Part shown: positions 24,517 to 32,298 of the stretch, piece by piece
Position numbering within the stretch: position 1 is the stretch's first letter
Layout of the letters: each line of letters begins with the position of its first letter
Origin: an uncultured Bacteroidia bacterium
Lineage (GTDB): Bacteria > Bacteroidota > Bacteroidia > Bacteroidales > F082
DNA length: 36,813 nt
NCBI GenBank assembly: GCA_902769875.1
Contig: CACXQV010000021.1
Location: 1 to 36,813, forward strand
Reading direction: 5' to 3'
Program-made: the position numbers and the translations under genes
Notes under the pieces: model-generated
The model's input: the letters and a program-made list of their open reading frames with translations, nothing else
Database searches by the model: none
What the model was told of the DNA's origin: nothing

Positions 24517-24858
24517 TTTATAATCCTCCTTTTTTGATTGATAAATAAGCAAGTTTTCCAGCCTCATCAAGCTGAAACGCTCATCATAAAAGCAAGGAAA
24601 CTCCGTGATACGAAAGAGGGCGGAATTGTCCTTCGAAATTCGCTTATTTCTTATCCAGGCTCTGGAAAACACCTTATACCAAATAAGCAGGAATAATCCT
24701 CGCCCCACGGCGAGAACCGTCCGCAATGCTTATTCTCGGTATGAAATTTTCCAGATTTCGGATAAGGAGAATAAGAGCGTCAGCTCTGTGTATGTCTATG
24801 TGTTAGTTTTCTATTCTTTCGTTTGTTGTGGGTTTTGTTGTTTATGGGTGCAAAAGTA
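24517..24858 (-). promoter_or_regulatory. Promoter and long structured 5' leader of the small lipoprotein gene
   Basis: TACTTTTG (24858-24851) is a -7 box on the minus strand, about 335 bases before the start codon. The leader contains a large stem: arms 24662-24688 and 24728-24754 pair through CTGGAAAA, ATACC and AATAAGC blocks, enclosing a second hairpin (TCCTCGCC 24698-24705, GGCGAGAA 24709-24716). A third copy of the AATAAGC-n-TTTTCCAG block is at 24546-24561, just before the AAGGAGG site at 24526-24532. Alternative pairing between copies could expose or hide the ribosome site, which is an attenuator-like layout. Confidence 0.5.
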
Positions 24859-25027
24859 GTCATTTTTCCAAATGAAATGAAAAAGATGGGTGATTATTTT
24901 CAGGGAAAACTTTCATTTGGAGAAAACAATGTATTTTTGTCCAAATTTAAAGTGAAACTTTAATATTGTCCAATTATTATACAACTACTTATGTAACAAA
25001 TGGTTACAAAATCAAAACAAGAACCCA
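24859..25027 (+). promoter_or_regulatory. Promoter region of aspartate kinase
   Basis: TATTTTTG at 24932-24939 matches the -7 consensus on the plus strand and is followed by an AT-rich leader of about 85 bases ending in AAAACAAGAACCCAATG. No other structure is seen here. Confidence 0.5.
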
Positions 25028-26308
25028 ATGATCAAAAAAATCTATAAATTCGGTGGCGCGTCGGTGAAGGATGCCGAGGCTGTGCGCAATTTGGCTGACA
25101 TTGTGGGCCAACATAAAAACGAGGATATTTTGTTGGTGGTTTCGGCTATGGGCAAGACTACCAATATGTTAGAGAAGGTTTTGGCCGACTTCCGCGAACA
25201 CGACGGCAACCTCGGTATGGAAGCCCTGCACGAGGTCATCGCCTACCACGACGGCATTATCCAAAACCTCTTCGGCGAGGATGCCAACCCTGAATTTGGG
25301 GAGAACATAGCGGGTCTTTTCATCGAACTTTGGGAGAAACTGCAAAAGACCGATGCACCCTACGACTACCAATACGACCAAACCGTTTGCTACGGCGAAC
25401 TGATTTCGACCAGCATCATCCACGAATACCTCAGCAAATGCGACATCCCCACGCGCTGGCTTGACGCCCGGAAATATGTCATCGCCGAGGATGAGGCCCA
25501 CTACCGCGCCGCCAACCCAGATTGGGACGAAACGAGGCTGAAAATCAGCAAACTGAACGATGAACATATTCGGGGAATCGTCTGCCTGACGCAAGGTTTC
25601 ATCGGCGGTACTGCCGATGGCAAGCACAGCGTCACCCTTGGGCGCGAAGGCTCTGATTTCACTGCGGCCATCTTCGCCAACTGCTTAGATGCCGAGGAAG
25701 TGACCATTTGGAAGGACGTGGACGGCCTGCTCAACGCCGACCCGAAACGCTTCGCCGACACGGTTCAACTGCCACATATCCCCTACTCCGAAGCCATCGA
25801 ATTGGCTTTCTACGGTGCGACCATCATCCACCCAAAGACCATCAAACCACTGCAAAACAAAGGAATAACACTGAAAGTGCAATCGTTCCTCCACCCCGAC
25901 CACACACCAACGATTATCGACGGCACACGGCGCAAAGACGACGAAAACATACCTTCTTATATAATAAAGGACAACCAAACGCTGGTCAGCATTTCGCCCC
26001 GCGACTTCTCCTTTATGGACGAACACAACCTGAAGACCATCTTCTCCATTTGCGTCGAACTGAACATCCACGCCAATATGATCCAAACCTCGGCTTTGAT
26101 GCTTTCGTTCTGCTTCGACAGCGAAAAAGGCAAACTCAATCAACTAATGGCTTGCCTCAACGACGATTTCAGCATCAAATACAATGACGGCCTACAACTT
26201 TTCACCATCCGCCATTACCAAGACGGCTTGGAAAACGACTTCATCAAGGGGAAAAAGATTTTGGTGAAGCAAAGCAGCCGTAGCACGATGCAGTTTGTTC
26301 TCAGTTAG
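25028..26308 (+). CDS. Aspartate kinase (monofunctional)
   Basis: The protein has 426 residues. KFGGASV at 7-13 is the aspartokinase signature; TLGREGSDFTAAIFANCL and VTIWKDVDGLLNADPKRF form the nucleotide and aspartate site. The region after about residue 300 (LVSISPRDFSFMDEHNLKTIFSICVELNIHANMIQTS) is an ACT-type regulatory portion, shorter than in enzymes with two full ACT domains. It phosphorylates aspartate, the first step to lysine, threonine, methionine and diaminopimelate, in the cytoplasm. No homoserine dehydrogenase domain is present. It is monocistronic: promoter at 24932-24939, convergent with the next gene. Short regulatory domains suggest altered feedback control, but this is inferred. 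Confidence 0.93.
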   Translation: MIKKIYKFGGASVKDAEAVRNLADIVGQHKNEDILLVVSAMGKTTNMLEKVLADFREHDGNLGMEALHEVIAYHDGIIQNLFGEDANPEFGENIAGLFIELWEKLQKTDAPYDYQYDQTVCYGELISTSIIHEYLSKCDIPTRWLDARKYVIAEDEAHYRAANPDWDETRLKISKLNDEHIRGIVCLTQGFIGGTADGKHSVTLGREGSDFTAAIFANCLDAEEVTIWKDVDGLLNADPKRFADTVQLPHIPYSEAIELAFYGATIIHPKTIKPLQNKGITLKVQSFLHPDHTPTIIDGTRRKDDENIPSYIIKDNQTLVSISPRDFSFMDEHNLKTIFSICVELNIHANMIQTSALMLSFCFDSEKGKLNQLMACLNDDFSIKYNDGLQLFTIRHYQDGLENDFIKGKKILVKQSSRSTMQFVLS

Positions 26309-26343
26309 GAGTTGGGAGTTTCGGGTTAGGAGTTTGATTTGAA

Positions 26344-27891
26344 CTAAATGATGGCTTCAAAAAGCCGTTTTCCGTTGTGTTCAATCCAATGGGGTTCGGC
26401 CTCGACTTTGTTTTTCGAGAAGTCGAAAGTCACCAAATAGCCTTCCTCTAATCCTTTAACGGCAAGGTATTCAGAGAGTTGGTCGCGTCCTGACTGCTCG
26501 TATTTGTCGCCGTGCCAGATTTTCAGTTCGACGATGAATTCCTTTTTGCCGTATGTGACCACCAAATCCATTCGGCGGTTGTCGCGGGTCTGAGGCTCAA
26601 CATAATAGAATCCCGTTCCGTTGATGACCGGCTTGAGGAAAGTGAGGAACAACAAACGACCTTCGCGCTCAAGGAAAGGCACCGTGCTCTCGCGGTACTC
26701 CTCGTGCATCAAATCCGCGAAACGCCTGACAACCATTTCCATATCCAGCACATCATCCTTCACATAATTGTATTGGAGCCTCAGTTTGCCCATATCGGCG
26801 ATGCTCTGCTCTGCAATGAAATAGTTGTTCAACACCTCCTCAAAAATGATGTTGTGAATCCTGACTTTGCGGTTGGCGTCGTACTTGATGATGCTGAACA
26901 TTGTGGCAAAATCCATCACGGGATTGTTGATGTCGTAGGTCACCGTGTCGCCCAAAATGGAGATGGAATAGATAAAACGCTTCAGTTCGGGATATTCCTC
27001 AAGGCTTTTGGTAAGGCTCGTGAACAGCGTGTTTTTTTCCAAAATGGTCTGTTTTGTGGCCTCTTGCACGCCTTCAATGGTCCAATTTTGGTCCAATTCC
27101 TCGTCAATCACCTTGCAGAGTTTGCTCACGAGGAAGGGATAGCCGAAAGTGTATTTGTAAATCTCCTCGCTCACCGCCTTGATGTCCATACCCGTGTGCA
27201 TATCGTTCTCGTAATCGCCCAACATCTGCGCGATTTCTTCGGGATGGAAGGTCATATCCACCTTGAAATCGGCGGCGATGTTCCACGGCGAGTTGTATTT
27301 CCTTTCCGCATCGGGGCGAAGTTTCAGTTTGAGGTTCTTGACATCGTAAACGCCAGCGAGAACTACGCTGTGGAAAGTATAGTTCATACCGTTTTCGTCC
27401 CTTCCCAAATACAAATCGCGCAACATTCCGATAAAACCGACAAAAATCTGGTTATTGGAACTCTTGTCCACTTCGTCTATCAATAGTACAACCGGTTTGG
27501 GAAACGCTCGGCAGAAAGCGATTATGGCTTGGCCCAAACTGTCAAAACTCATAATATCAGGGTTTTTCCAAATGGATGCATATTGCTCATTTTCAGCAGT
27601 TTTGATTTCCCTAAGTATTCTTCCCGAAAACATCTTTGCAAATGATTCTTCATCTTTGAAAGGAGCATCGCCGACACCCTCAAAACTGGTTTTTATGACC
27701 AAATATCGGTCAGACAATTTGCGCCAAATCATACTTAAAGTGGTCGTTTTCCCATACTGCCGCGCACGGTTGATGGTGAAATATTTGCCTCGGTCAATCA
27801 GGTTCTCGACTGATTTGAAGCGTTTTGTGGTATCCACCATATAATGCCATTGGGGATTGCAACTGCCCGTGATATTGAATTCCTTTCTCAT
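26344..27891 (-). CDS. AAA-ATPase-like protein with C-terminal PD-(D/E)XK nuclease-like domain
   Basis: The protein has 515 residues. The N-terminal part has a Walker A-like RARQYGKTTT at 42-51 and Walker B VVLLIDEVDKS near 133-143, matching the AAA-ATPase-like family (PF09820 type). The C-terminal domain carries a PD-(D/E)XK core: Asp442 in RRMDLVV, then Glu455-x-Lys457 in FIVELK. This two-domain protein occurs in many scattered copies in Bacteroidota; role unknown, with proposals linking it to mobile elements or defence. It is convergent with aspartate kinase (35-base gap), and a -7 box TATTTTTG lies at 27912-27919 on the minus strand. Confidence 0.88.
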   Translation of the reverse strand: MRKEFNITGSCNPQWHYMVDTTKRFKSVENLIDRGKYFTINRARQYGKTTTLSMIWRKLSDRYLVIKTSFEGVGDAPFKDEESFAKMFSGRILREIKTAENEQYASIWKNPDIMSFDSLGQAIIAFCRAFPKPVVLLIDEVDKSSNNQIFVGFIGMLRDLYLGRDENGMNYTFHSVVLAGVYDVKNLKLKLRPDAERKYNSPWNIAADFKVDMTFHPEEIAQMLGDYENDMHTGMDIKAVSEEIYKYTFGYPFLVSKLCKVIDEELDQNWTIEGVQEATKQTILEKNTLFTSLTKSLEEYPELKRFIYSISILGDTVTYDINNPVMDFATMFSIIKYDANRKVRIHNIIFEEVLNNYFIAEQSIADMGKLRLQYNYVKDDVLDMEMVVRRFADLMHEEYRESTVPFLEREGRLLFLTFLKPVINGTGFYYVEPQTRDNRRMDLVVTYGKKEFIVELKIWHGDKYEQSGRDQLSEYLAVKGLEEGYLVTFDFSKNKVEAEPHWIEHNGKRLFEAII

Positions 27892-27911
27892 AATGTGTCG
27901 TTTTCTGTCGG

Positions 27912-27919
27912 CAAAAATA
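27912..27919 (-). promoter_or_regulatory. -7 promoter element of the AAA-ATPase-like gene
   Basis: TATTTTTG on the minus strand, 21 bases upstream of the start codon at 27891. It is divergent from the promoter at 27982-27989. Confidence 0.5.
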
Positions 27920-27961
27920 AGCAGATTTTCGTTTTTTTGACTAAAAAATGCGCCAATTATG

Positions 27962-27989
27962 TTTGCTTTTTATGTTTTTCCTAAATTTG
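27962..27989 (+). promoter_or_regulatory. Promoter of the multidomain flavoprotein gene
   Basis: TTTG at 27962-27965 and TAAATTTG at 27982-27989 match the -33 and -7 elements, with a 16-base spacer that is a little short. The start codon follows 35 bases after the -7 box. Confidence 0.55.
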
Positions 27990-28023
27990 CGGTCGCTTTT
28001 TACGACTCAAAAATTCATTCTAT

Positions 28024-31000
28024 ATGTACAAAATCGAAAAACACCCTATTTTGGACATCCCGCAGGAAGACCTTGTGGAATTCCAATATGAAGGCAAGAC
28101 CGTGAAAGGTCAGCGGGGCAAGACCATCGCCGCCGCCCTTCACCAAGCCGGCTATCCCGTTCACAGCCACAGCCTTGACGGACGCAACCGAAGCCTCAAC
28201 TGCGGCATCGGCAAGTGCGGTGCCTGCGAAATGCTCGTCGACGGCAAAGTCCGCCGTATCTGCATCACCCTCGTCGATGGTGTCAAGGAAGTGCGCTCCA
28301 TCAACAACGAAGCCAACATCCTTCCCGAGCCTAAGGAACACCAGCCCCGCGAAGTGAAAATCTACAAGACCCAAGTCGCCATCATCGGTGCGGGTCCTGC
28401 CGGTCTCGCCTGCCGTGAGCAACTGAACGCCTTCGGCATCAGCAACATCGTCATCGACAACAACGCCCGCATTGGCGGACAGTTCAATATGCAGACCCAC
28501 CAGTTCTTCTTCTTCGAGAAGGAGAAGAAATTCGGCGGAATGCGCGGTTTCGACATCGCCAAGACTTTGGCCGGCGACAACCACGAGGGCATTTTGCTCA
28601 ACAACACCGTTTGGGACTTGCTTGAAGGCGGTCGTGTGGCCATCAAGAACATCGAAAACGGTGAGATAGGCTACATCGACGCGCAACATTTGGTGGTCGC
28701 CACGGGTGCAGTTCCCTTTATGCCGACCTTCGAGAACGACGACGTGCCGGGCGTTTACACTGCCGCCGTGTTCCAAAAGATGATGAACCAAGAGCACACC
28801 TTATTAGGTAAGAAAGTCCTCACCGTGGGTGCAGGCAACATCGGCTACTTGACCTCTTATCAAGGAATGCAGGCCGGAGCCACCATCAAGGCCATCATCG
28901 AGGCAATGCCCCGCGAGGGCGGCTTCCCCGTGCAGGCCAACCGCGTGCGCCGTCTCGGCATCCCGATTATGACAGGCTACACCCTCGTGCGCGCCATTCC
29001 GAACAAGGACAAGACGGGCGTGGTGGGTGCCGTCATCGCCAAGTGCGAAAACTTCAAGGCCATCCCCGGCACTGAGCAAGTCATTGACGACATCGACATC
29101 ATCAATATTTGCACGGGCTTGATTCCTGACAGTCAGTTGCTTGTCAAGGGTCGCGAGGTTTTCGGACTCAACACCTACGGTGCTGGCGATGCCATCCGTA
29201 TCGGTGAAGGCACCAGCGCGGTTTTGCGTGGTAAGCAAGTCGCTTACGAGGTGGCTCAAGCCATTGGCGTGAGGTTCAATTATGACGACTATCTCGAAGT
29301 TTCGAGACAATATATCGACTCGCAACAGCATCCCGTCAGGGTGTTGGAGAAGCCCAACCTGCCTACGCCTGAGCGTATGCAACTCAAGGCTTTCGTGCAG
29401 GCCGACTGCCTCTACGGCTTCGCTTGCAATCCTTGCTCGTTCAGTTGCCCGCAAGGCGCCATCAGCAAGCCCTCGACCAACACCGTGCCGACTATCGACT
29501 ACGACAAGTGCATCGGCTGTATGCTATGCGTCTCCAGTTGTCCGGGCTTGGCCATCTTCGGCTACGACGTGAAGAAATCCACCTGCTTCCTGCCTATCGA
29601 ATACGAAGCACAAGAAGGCTCGGAAGTCTATCTCGTTGATAATGACGGACAAAAGATTGGCGAAGGTGTCATCGAAAAAATCCTCAAGAAATCGAACAAG
29701 ACCAACGTGGCCCGCGTGAAAGCTCGCTCCTCGCGCCCCTCTGGAGAGGCGAGTATGGTGTTTGAGTTGACGGATGTGAAGGGCTTTATCCTGAAAGACC
29801 GTTACAACGCCAACAAGGAACTCACCACTCCCCTTTCCTCAAGAAAAGAAGCCGAGGGCGAGGGCGAGACCTACGTCTGCCACTGCGAGGACATCAAACT
29901 CGACCGCGTGTTGCGCGTCATCGGCAACCGCAAGACCATCTCCGTGGACGAACTGAAGCACATCACCCGTATGGGTATGGGCCCGTGCCGTGGAAAGCGT
30001 TGCATCCCACGCGCCCGCCAGATTTTGCGTTCCTACGGCATCGAATTGGTCGGCGACGCCACGCCGCGTGCCCCGCTGTCGAACCAAGTCACCCTTGGCG
30101 ACCTCTACAACCCGCACACCAAAGAAGTCTTTGTCTTCCCCGAAATGAACGATGTGAAGAAAGAACAGGTCGAAGTGTTCATTGCTGGTGGCGGTATTGC
30201 GGGCAGCGCTTTGTTCCGCTACTTCTCGGAAGCCGGCAAGAAGCCCGTGATGATCAACTACAGCCGTGGCGCTTCGTGGCGTTGCATTGGTGGCGGTCGT
30301 CCTGCCTTCTCCAACCCCGACATCGCCGACATCGCCGTACACAACCACGAGATTTTCAAGAATATGCAGAAGGAGCACAACATCAACTACCACCCGACGC
30401 ACTATGTCAACTTGGTACACGATGAGGCGACCTACAACTCCCTTGATGCCTCTCGCGCTTGGAGCGATGCCTATATGATTGAGCGCAAGGACTTTAAGAA
30501 GGAGATTTCGCCGCTGTGGGACGACAGCAAGGACACCTATAGCCACGCCCTCATCACCCGCGACTGCTGGCAGGCCACTCCCGGTCGCGTCATCGACTAC
30601 ATCCGTTGGATTGGTGTACAACAGGGAGGACGTTATTTCGAGGACTGCGAACTGCTCCACGTGCAGAAAGCCAATGGACATTACATTGCCTTGGTGCGCA
30701 CTCATGAGGGCGAGTTCATCGAATACACCTGCGACCACTTCGTCAACGCGATGGGTTGGGGTGCCGAGAAGTTCAACGATATGCTTGGCTTAGATACAGG
30801 GCTTTATCCCGTGAAGCACCAAGCCTTCATTACGCGCCGTCTGCCTATGATGGGACCCAATGGCGGCCCGTTGGATATGATTATCGACCGCCGTCACTAC
30901 AAGGGCTTCAGCGCCGTCTACGGACAGCAATGGGCACACACCGGCCAAATCATCGGCTGCGCCAGCCCCGACACCGACGCTTACGAGGCACGTCAGAACA

Positions 31001-31293
31001 TCAAGTACAACAGCAAGGAGTTCTTGGAAATCGTTTCCGAGGTTTTCGCCGAATGGATTCCGAACTTGGGCGAAGTCAGCTTCTTGGCTTGCTGGGCTGG
31101 TCGCTACACAGAGCCGCGTTACATCGTCGACCCAGAGGTCGGTATCCTCACCGGCTTGCGCGGCCACGGCTTTATGCTCGGCCAATACTTAGCCAAACTA
31201 TATGTGGACAAGTACCTTGGCAAGGAGGTTCCAGGCTATATGAAGGATCTCGCCTTGAGCGGAAAGGGACTGAGCGAGAATGCGTTTAAGTAA
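28024..31293 (+). CDS. Single-chain multidomain iron-sulfur flavoprotein dehydrogenase (opine/proline/hydroxyproline dehydrogenase or cyanide synthase subunit types fused)
   Basis: The protein has 1089 residues with six recognisable parts. (1) Residues 15-100: 2Fe-2S domain with Cys60, 65, 68 and 80 (CGIGKCGAC...C). (2) 115-420: FAD/NAD(P)-binding pyridine nucleotide-disulfide-type oxidoreductase with GAGPAG at 122-127, VVATGAVPFMP, and a second dinucleotide motif GAGNIG at 269-274. (3) 455-510: two 4Fe-4S ferredoxin motifs, Cys462/468/471/475 and Cys496/499/502/506. (4) about 530-600, linker. (5) 615-670: BFD-like 2Fe-2S with Cys619, 621, 655, 660. (6) 715-1075: DAO-type FAD oxidase with AGGGIAG at 721-727 and a C-terminal GLRGHGFMLGQYLAK. 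Parts 1, 2/5 and 6 correspond to HcnA, HcnB and HcnC-type or opine/hydroxyproline/proline dehydrogenase subunits; part 3 matches the ferredoxin subunit of archaeal dye-linked proline dehydrogenases. The likely reaction is oxidation of a secondary amine such as a D- or L-proline compound; substrate is inferred. It has no signal peptide. Confidence 0.88.
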   Translation: MYKIEKHPILDIPQEDLVEFQYEGKTVKGQRGKTIAAALHQAGYPVHSHSLDGRNRSLNCGIGKCGACEMLVDGKVRRICITLVDGVKEVRSINNEANILPEPKEHQPREVKIYKTQVAIIGAGPAGLACREQLNAFGISNIVIDNNARIGGQFNMQTHQFFFFEKEKKFGGMRGFDIAKTLAGDNHEGILLNNTVWDLLEGGRVAIKNIENGEIGYIDAQHLVVATGAVPFMPTFENDDVPGVYTAAVFQKMMNQEHTLLGKKVLTVGAGNIGYLTSYQGMQAGATIKAIIEAMPREGGFPVQANRVRRLGIPIMTGYTLVRAIPNKDKTGVVGAVIAKCENFKAIPGTEQVIDDIDIINICTGLIPDSQLLVKGREVFGLNTYGAGDAIRIGEGTSAVLRGKQVAYEVAQAIGVRFNYDDYLEVSRQYIDSQQHPVRVLEKPNLPTPERMQLKAFVQADCLYGFACNPCSFSCPQGAISKPSTNTVPTIDYDKCIGCMLCVSSCPGLAIFGYDVKKSTCFLPIEYEAQEGSEVYLVDNDGQKIGEGVIEKILKKSNKTNVARVKARSSRPSGEASMVFELTDVKGFILKDRYNANKELTTPLSSRKEAEGEGETYVCHCEDIKLDRVLRVIGNRKTISVDELKHITRMGMGPCRGKRCIPRARQILRSYGIELVGDATPRAPLSNQVTLGDLYNPHTKEVFVFPEMNDVKKEQVEVFIAGGGIAGSALFRYFSEAGKKPVMINYSRGASWRCIGGGRPAFSNPDIADIAVHNHEIFKNMQKEHNINYHPTHYVNLVHDEATYNSLDASRAWSDAYMIERKDFKKEISPLWDDSKDTYSHALITRDCWQATPGRVIDYIRWIGVQQGGRYFEDCELLHVQKANGHYIALVRTHEGEFIEYTCDHFVNAMGWGAEKFNDMLGLDTGLYPVKHQAFITRRLPMMGPNGGPLDMIIDRRHYKGFSAVYGQQWAHTGQIIGCASPDTDAYEARQNIKYNSKEFLEIVSEVFAEWIPNLGEVSFLACWAGRYTEPRYIVDPEVGILTGLRGHGFMLGQYLAKLYVDKYLGKEVPGYMKDLALSGKGLSENAFK

Positions 31294-31306
31294 GAATGAT
31301 GAATGA

Positions 31307-31329
31307 GGCTGTCGCGGTTTGCGGCAGCC
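31307..31329 (+). terminator. Terminator of the flavoprotein gene
   Basis: GGCTGTCGC, loop GGTTT, GCGGCAGCC, then CTTTG. The hairpin begins 14 bases after the stop. The T run is short, so strength is uncertain. Confidence 0.5.
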
Positions 31330-31348
31330 CTTTGTATTGACGGAAAAA

Positions 31349-31403
31349 CTACAGAAACGTGCCAAATCTATGATTTGTTTCAAGATTTGGCACGTTTCTG
31401 TAG
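31349..31403. repeat. Perfect 21-base inverted repeat upstream of the small gene/kinase-like gene pair
   Basis: Arms 31349-31369 and 31383-31403 are exact complements (core AACGTGCCAAATCT) around a 13-base loop. It lies 31 bases before the -7 box TATATTTG at 31435-31442 of the next genes. It may be a hairpin terminator, an operator for that promoter, or the end of a mobile unit. Confidence 0.75.
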
Positions 31404-31434
31404 GAAATTTGTTTATTTTCCTACCAAATTGTTG

Positions 31435-31442
31435 TATATTTG
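31435..31442 (+). promoter_or_regulatory. -7 promoter element of the small gene/kinase-like gene pair
   Basis: TATATTTG matches TAnnTTTG. The start codon of the first gene is 33 bases downstream. A TTTG lies 23 bases upstream of it, slightly farther than usual. Confidence 0.6.
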
Positions 31443-31475
31443 CACCCGATAATCATAAAATTGAAATGTGGCTGT

Positions 31476-31676
31476 ATGGAAGAAAAATTATTGACACTCT
31501 CTTTAAGAGACGGGCAAAACGCCCTCCAATATGTGCGCAGTTTGAACCAAGGAGTGAGGCAGATAGCGACCGAAGCGATATTGGAATGTTCGAGGTTGGG
31601 CTATCCATTGAACGATATGGAAATCACGAGCAAGGCACGGGAAATGCAGCGCAAGAAGCGGAAAGCAACCGCTTGA
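31476..31676 (+). CDS. Small protein, first gene of a candidate toxin-antitoxin pair
   Basis: The protein has 66 residues from the ATG at 31476; an upstream in-frame ATG at 31440 lies inside the -7 box, so it cannot be used. It begins MEEKLLTLSLRDGQNALQYV, is mostly helical by its pattern, and ends in a basic stretch (REMQRKKRKATA). I know no named family. Its 3' end overlaps the next gene: the stop TGA sits in TTGA, where TTG can start the kinase-like gene. A small basic gene with a translationally coupled partner is the layout of antitoxin-first modules; this is inference. Confidence 0.65.
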   Translation: MEEKLLTLSLRDGQNALQYVRSLNQGVRQIATEAILECSRLGYPLNDMEITSKAREMQRKKRKATA

Positions 31677-32209
31677 TTTCCATCGCAAAAGAAAACGGAT
31701 GCTTCATCTCCCGAGAAAAATGGGACATATTTGGAGACCGCAAACGGTTACCATCAGGTGAGAGCATAGTCTATTTGGACGAAAAAGGCCAAAAAGTCAC
31801 AAAGGTGCGTAATCCGTTTGCCAAATCCGCCATCAAACAGATGCGTGCGTATGATGCCATTTATGAGCATTTAGTTCATAATGTGCTTTTCCCCAACACG
31901 AAATACCACTTCGAAGGCATCGGAGAAGATGTGGATGGAGTACGCATCATTTTAAGTCAGCCCTACATTTCAAAGAAATTCCTGACACCTTCTCAACAAG
32001 AAATCGACCGTTATTTAGTGGAAGGACTTGGACTGAAGCCTGAGAATCGATATTTCTATGGAAATGAGTATTTGGCCATAACGGACGTGTCGGCAGAAAG
32101 CGACAATGTACTGACTGATGGAGAGCAACTTTATTTCATTGACCCCATCATCAAAATGAAAAAACCTGCTGTTCAGGTATTAGAACACTATTATAAACAT
32201 TTGACATAG
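31586..32209 (+). CDS. Kinase-like protein (polyvalent-protein kinase family resemblance), candidate toxin
   Basis: From the ATG at 31586 the protein has 207 residues and overlaps the upstream gene by 91 bases. A TTG at 31673, overlapping that gene's stop by 4 bases (TTGA), is an equally good start, giving 178 residues that begin ahead of ISIAKENGCFISREKW. The body shows a kinase-like order: a lysine in GQKVTKV (residue 73), HNVLFPNTKYHFEGIG, a linker with IILSQPYI, DVSAESDNVL (residues 167-176) as the catalytic loop and FID (Asp186) as the DFG equivalent. This matches the Kinase-PolyVal family, first described in phage and mobile-element polyvalent proteins; stand-alone copies may act as toxins. 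The DVSAESDN loop is two residues longer than the usual D-x4-N, so activity is uncertain. Convergent with the next gene. Confidence 0.6.
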   Translation: MFEVGLSIERYGNHEQGTGNAAQEAESNRLISIAKENGCFISREKWDIFGDRKRLPSGESIVYLDEKGQKVTKVRNPFAKSAIKQMRAYDAIYEHLVHNVLFPNTKYHFEGIGEDVDGVRIILSQPYISKKFLTPSQQEIDRYLVEGLGLKPENRYFYGNEYLAITDVSAESDNVLTDGEQLYFIDPIIKMKKPAVQVLEHYYKHLT

Positions 32210-32216
32210 TTTATCA

Positions 32217-32288
32217 TATAGGGCATATCACGGTAGCAGCTTTTCGTCATAGCTAAATATGCAGTTGCCACAGCGTGACAGCCCTATA
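32217..32288. terminator. Inverted repeat between convergent genes, possible bidirectional terminator
   Basis: Outer arms TATAGGGC (32217-32224) and GCCCTATA (32281-32288) pair, extended by ATCACG/CGTGA. It sits exactly between the two convergent stop codons. It resembles the element at 23907-24008 in the TAGGGC ends and in the GTGACAGCCCTATA right side. Confidence 0.5.
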
Positions 32289-32298
32289 TGATTGCGTT

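Noticed and set aside
24517-24726. N-terminal extension of the small lipoprotein
   Set aside because: The inner ATG at 24516 has a Shine-Dalgarno site and a lipoprotein signal; the extension would place the signal in the middle of the protein.
24605-24859. 84-codon plus-strand frame opposite the lipoprotein leader
   Set aside because: It follows the structured leader and ends at its -7 box. It might be a repeat-associated frame, but nothing supports translation.
29839-30738. 299-codon minus-strand frame inside the flavoprotein gene
   Set aside because: Antisense shadow of a gene whose cofactor motifs are all intact; composition is that of a codon-biased complement.
31349-31403. Invertible promoter (phase switch)
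   Set aside because: The arms enclose only 13 bases with no promoter between them, and no recombinase gene is nearby.
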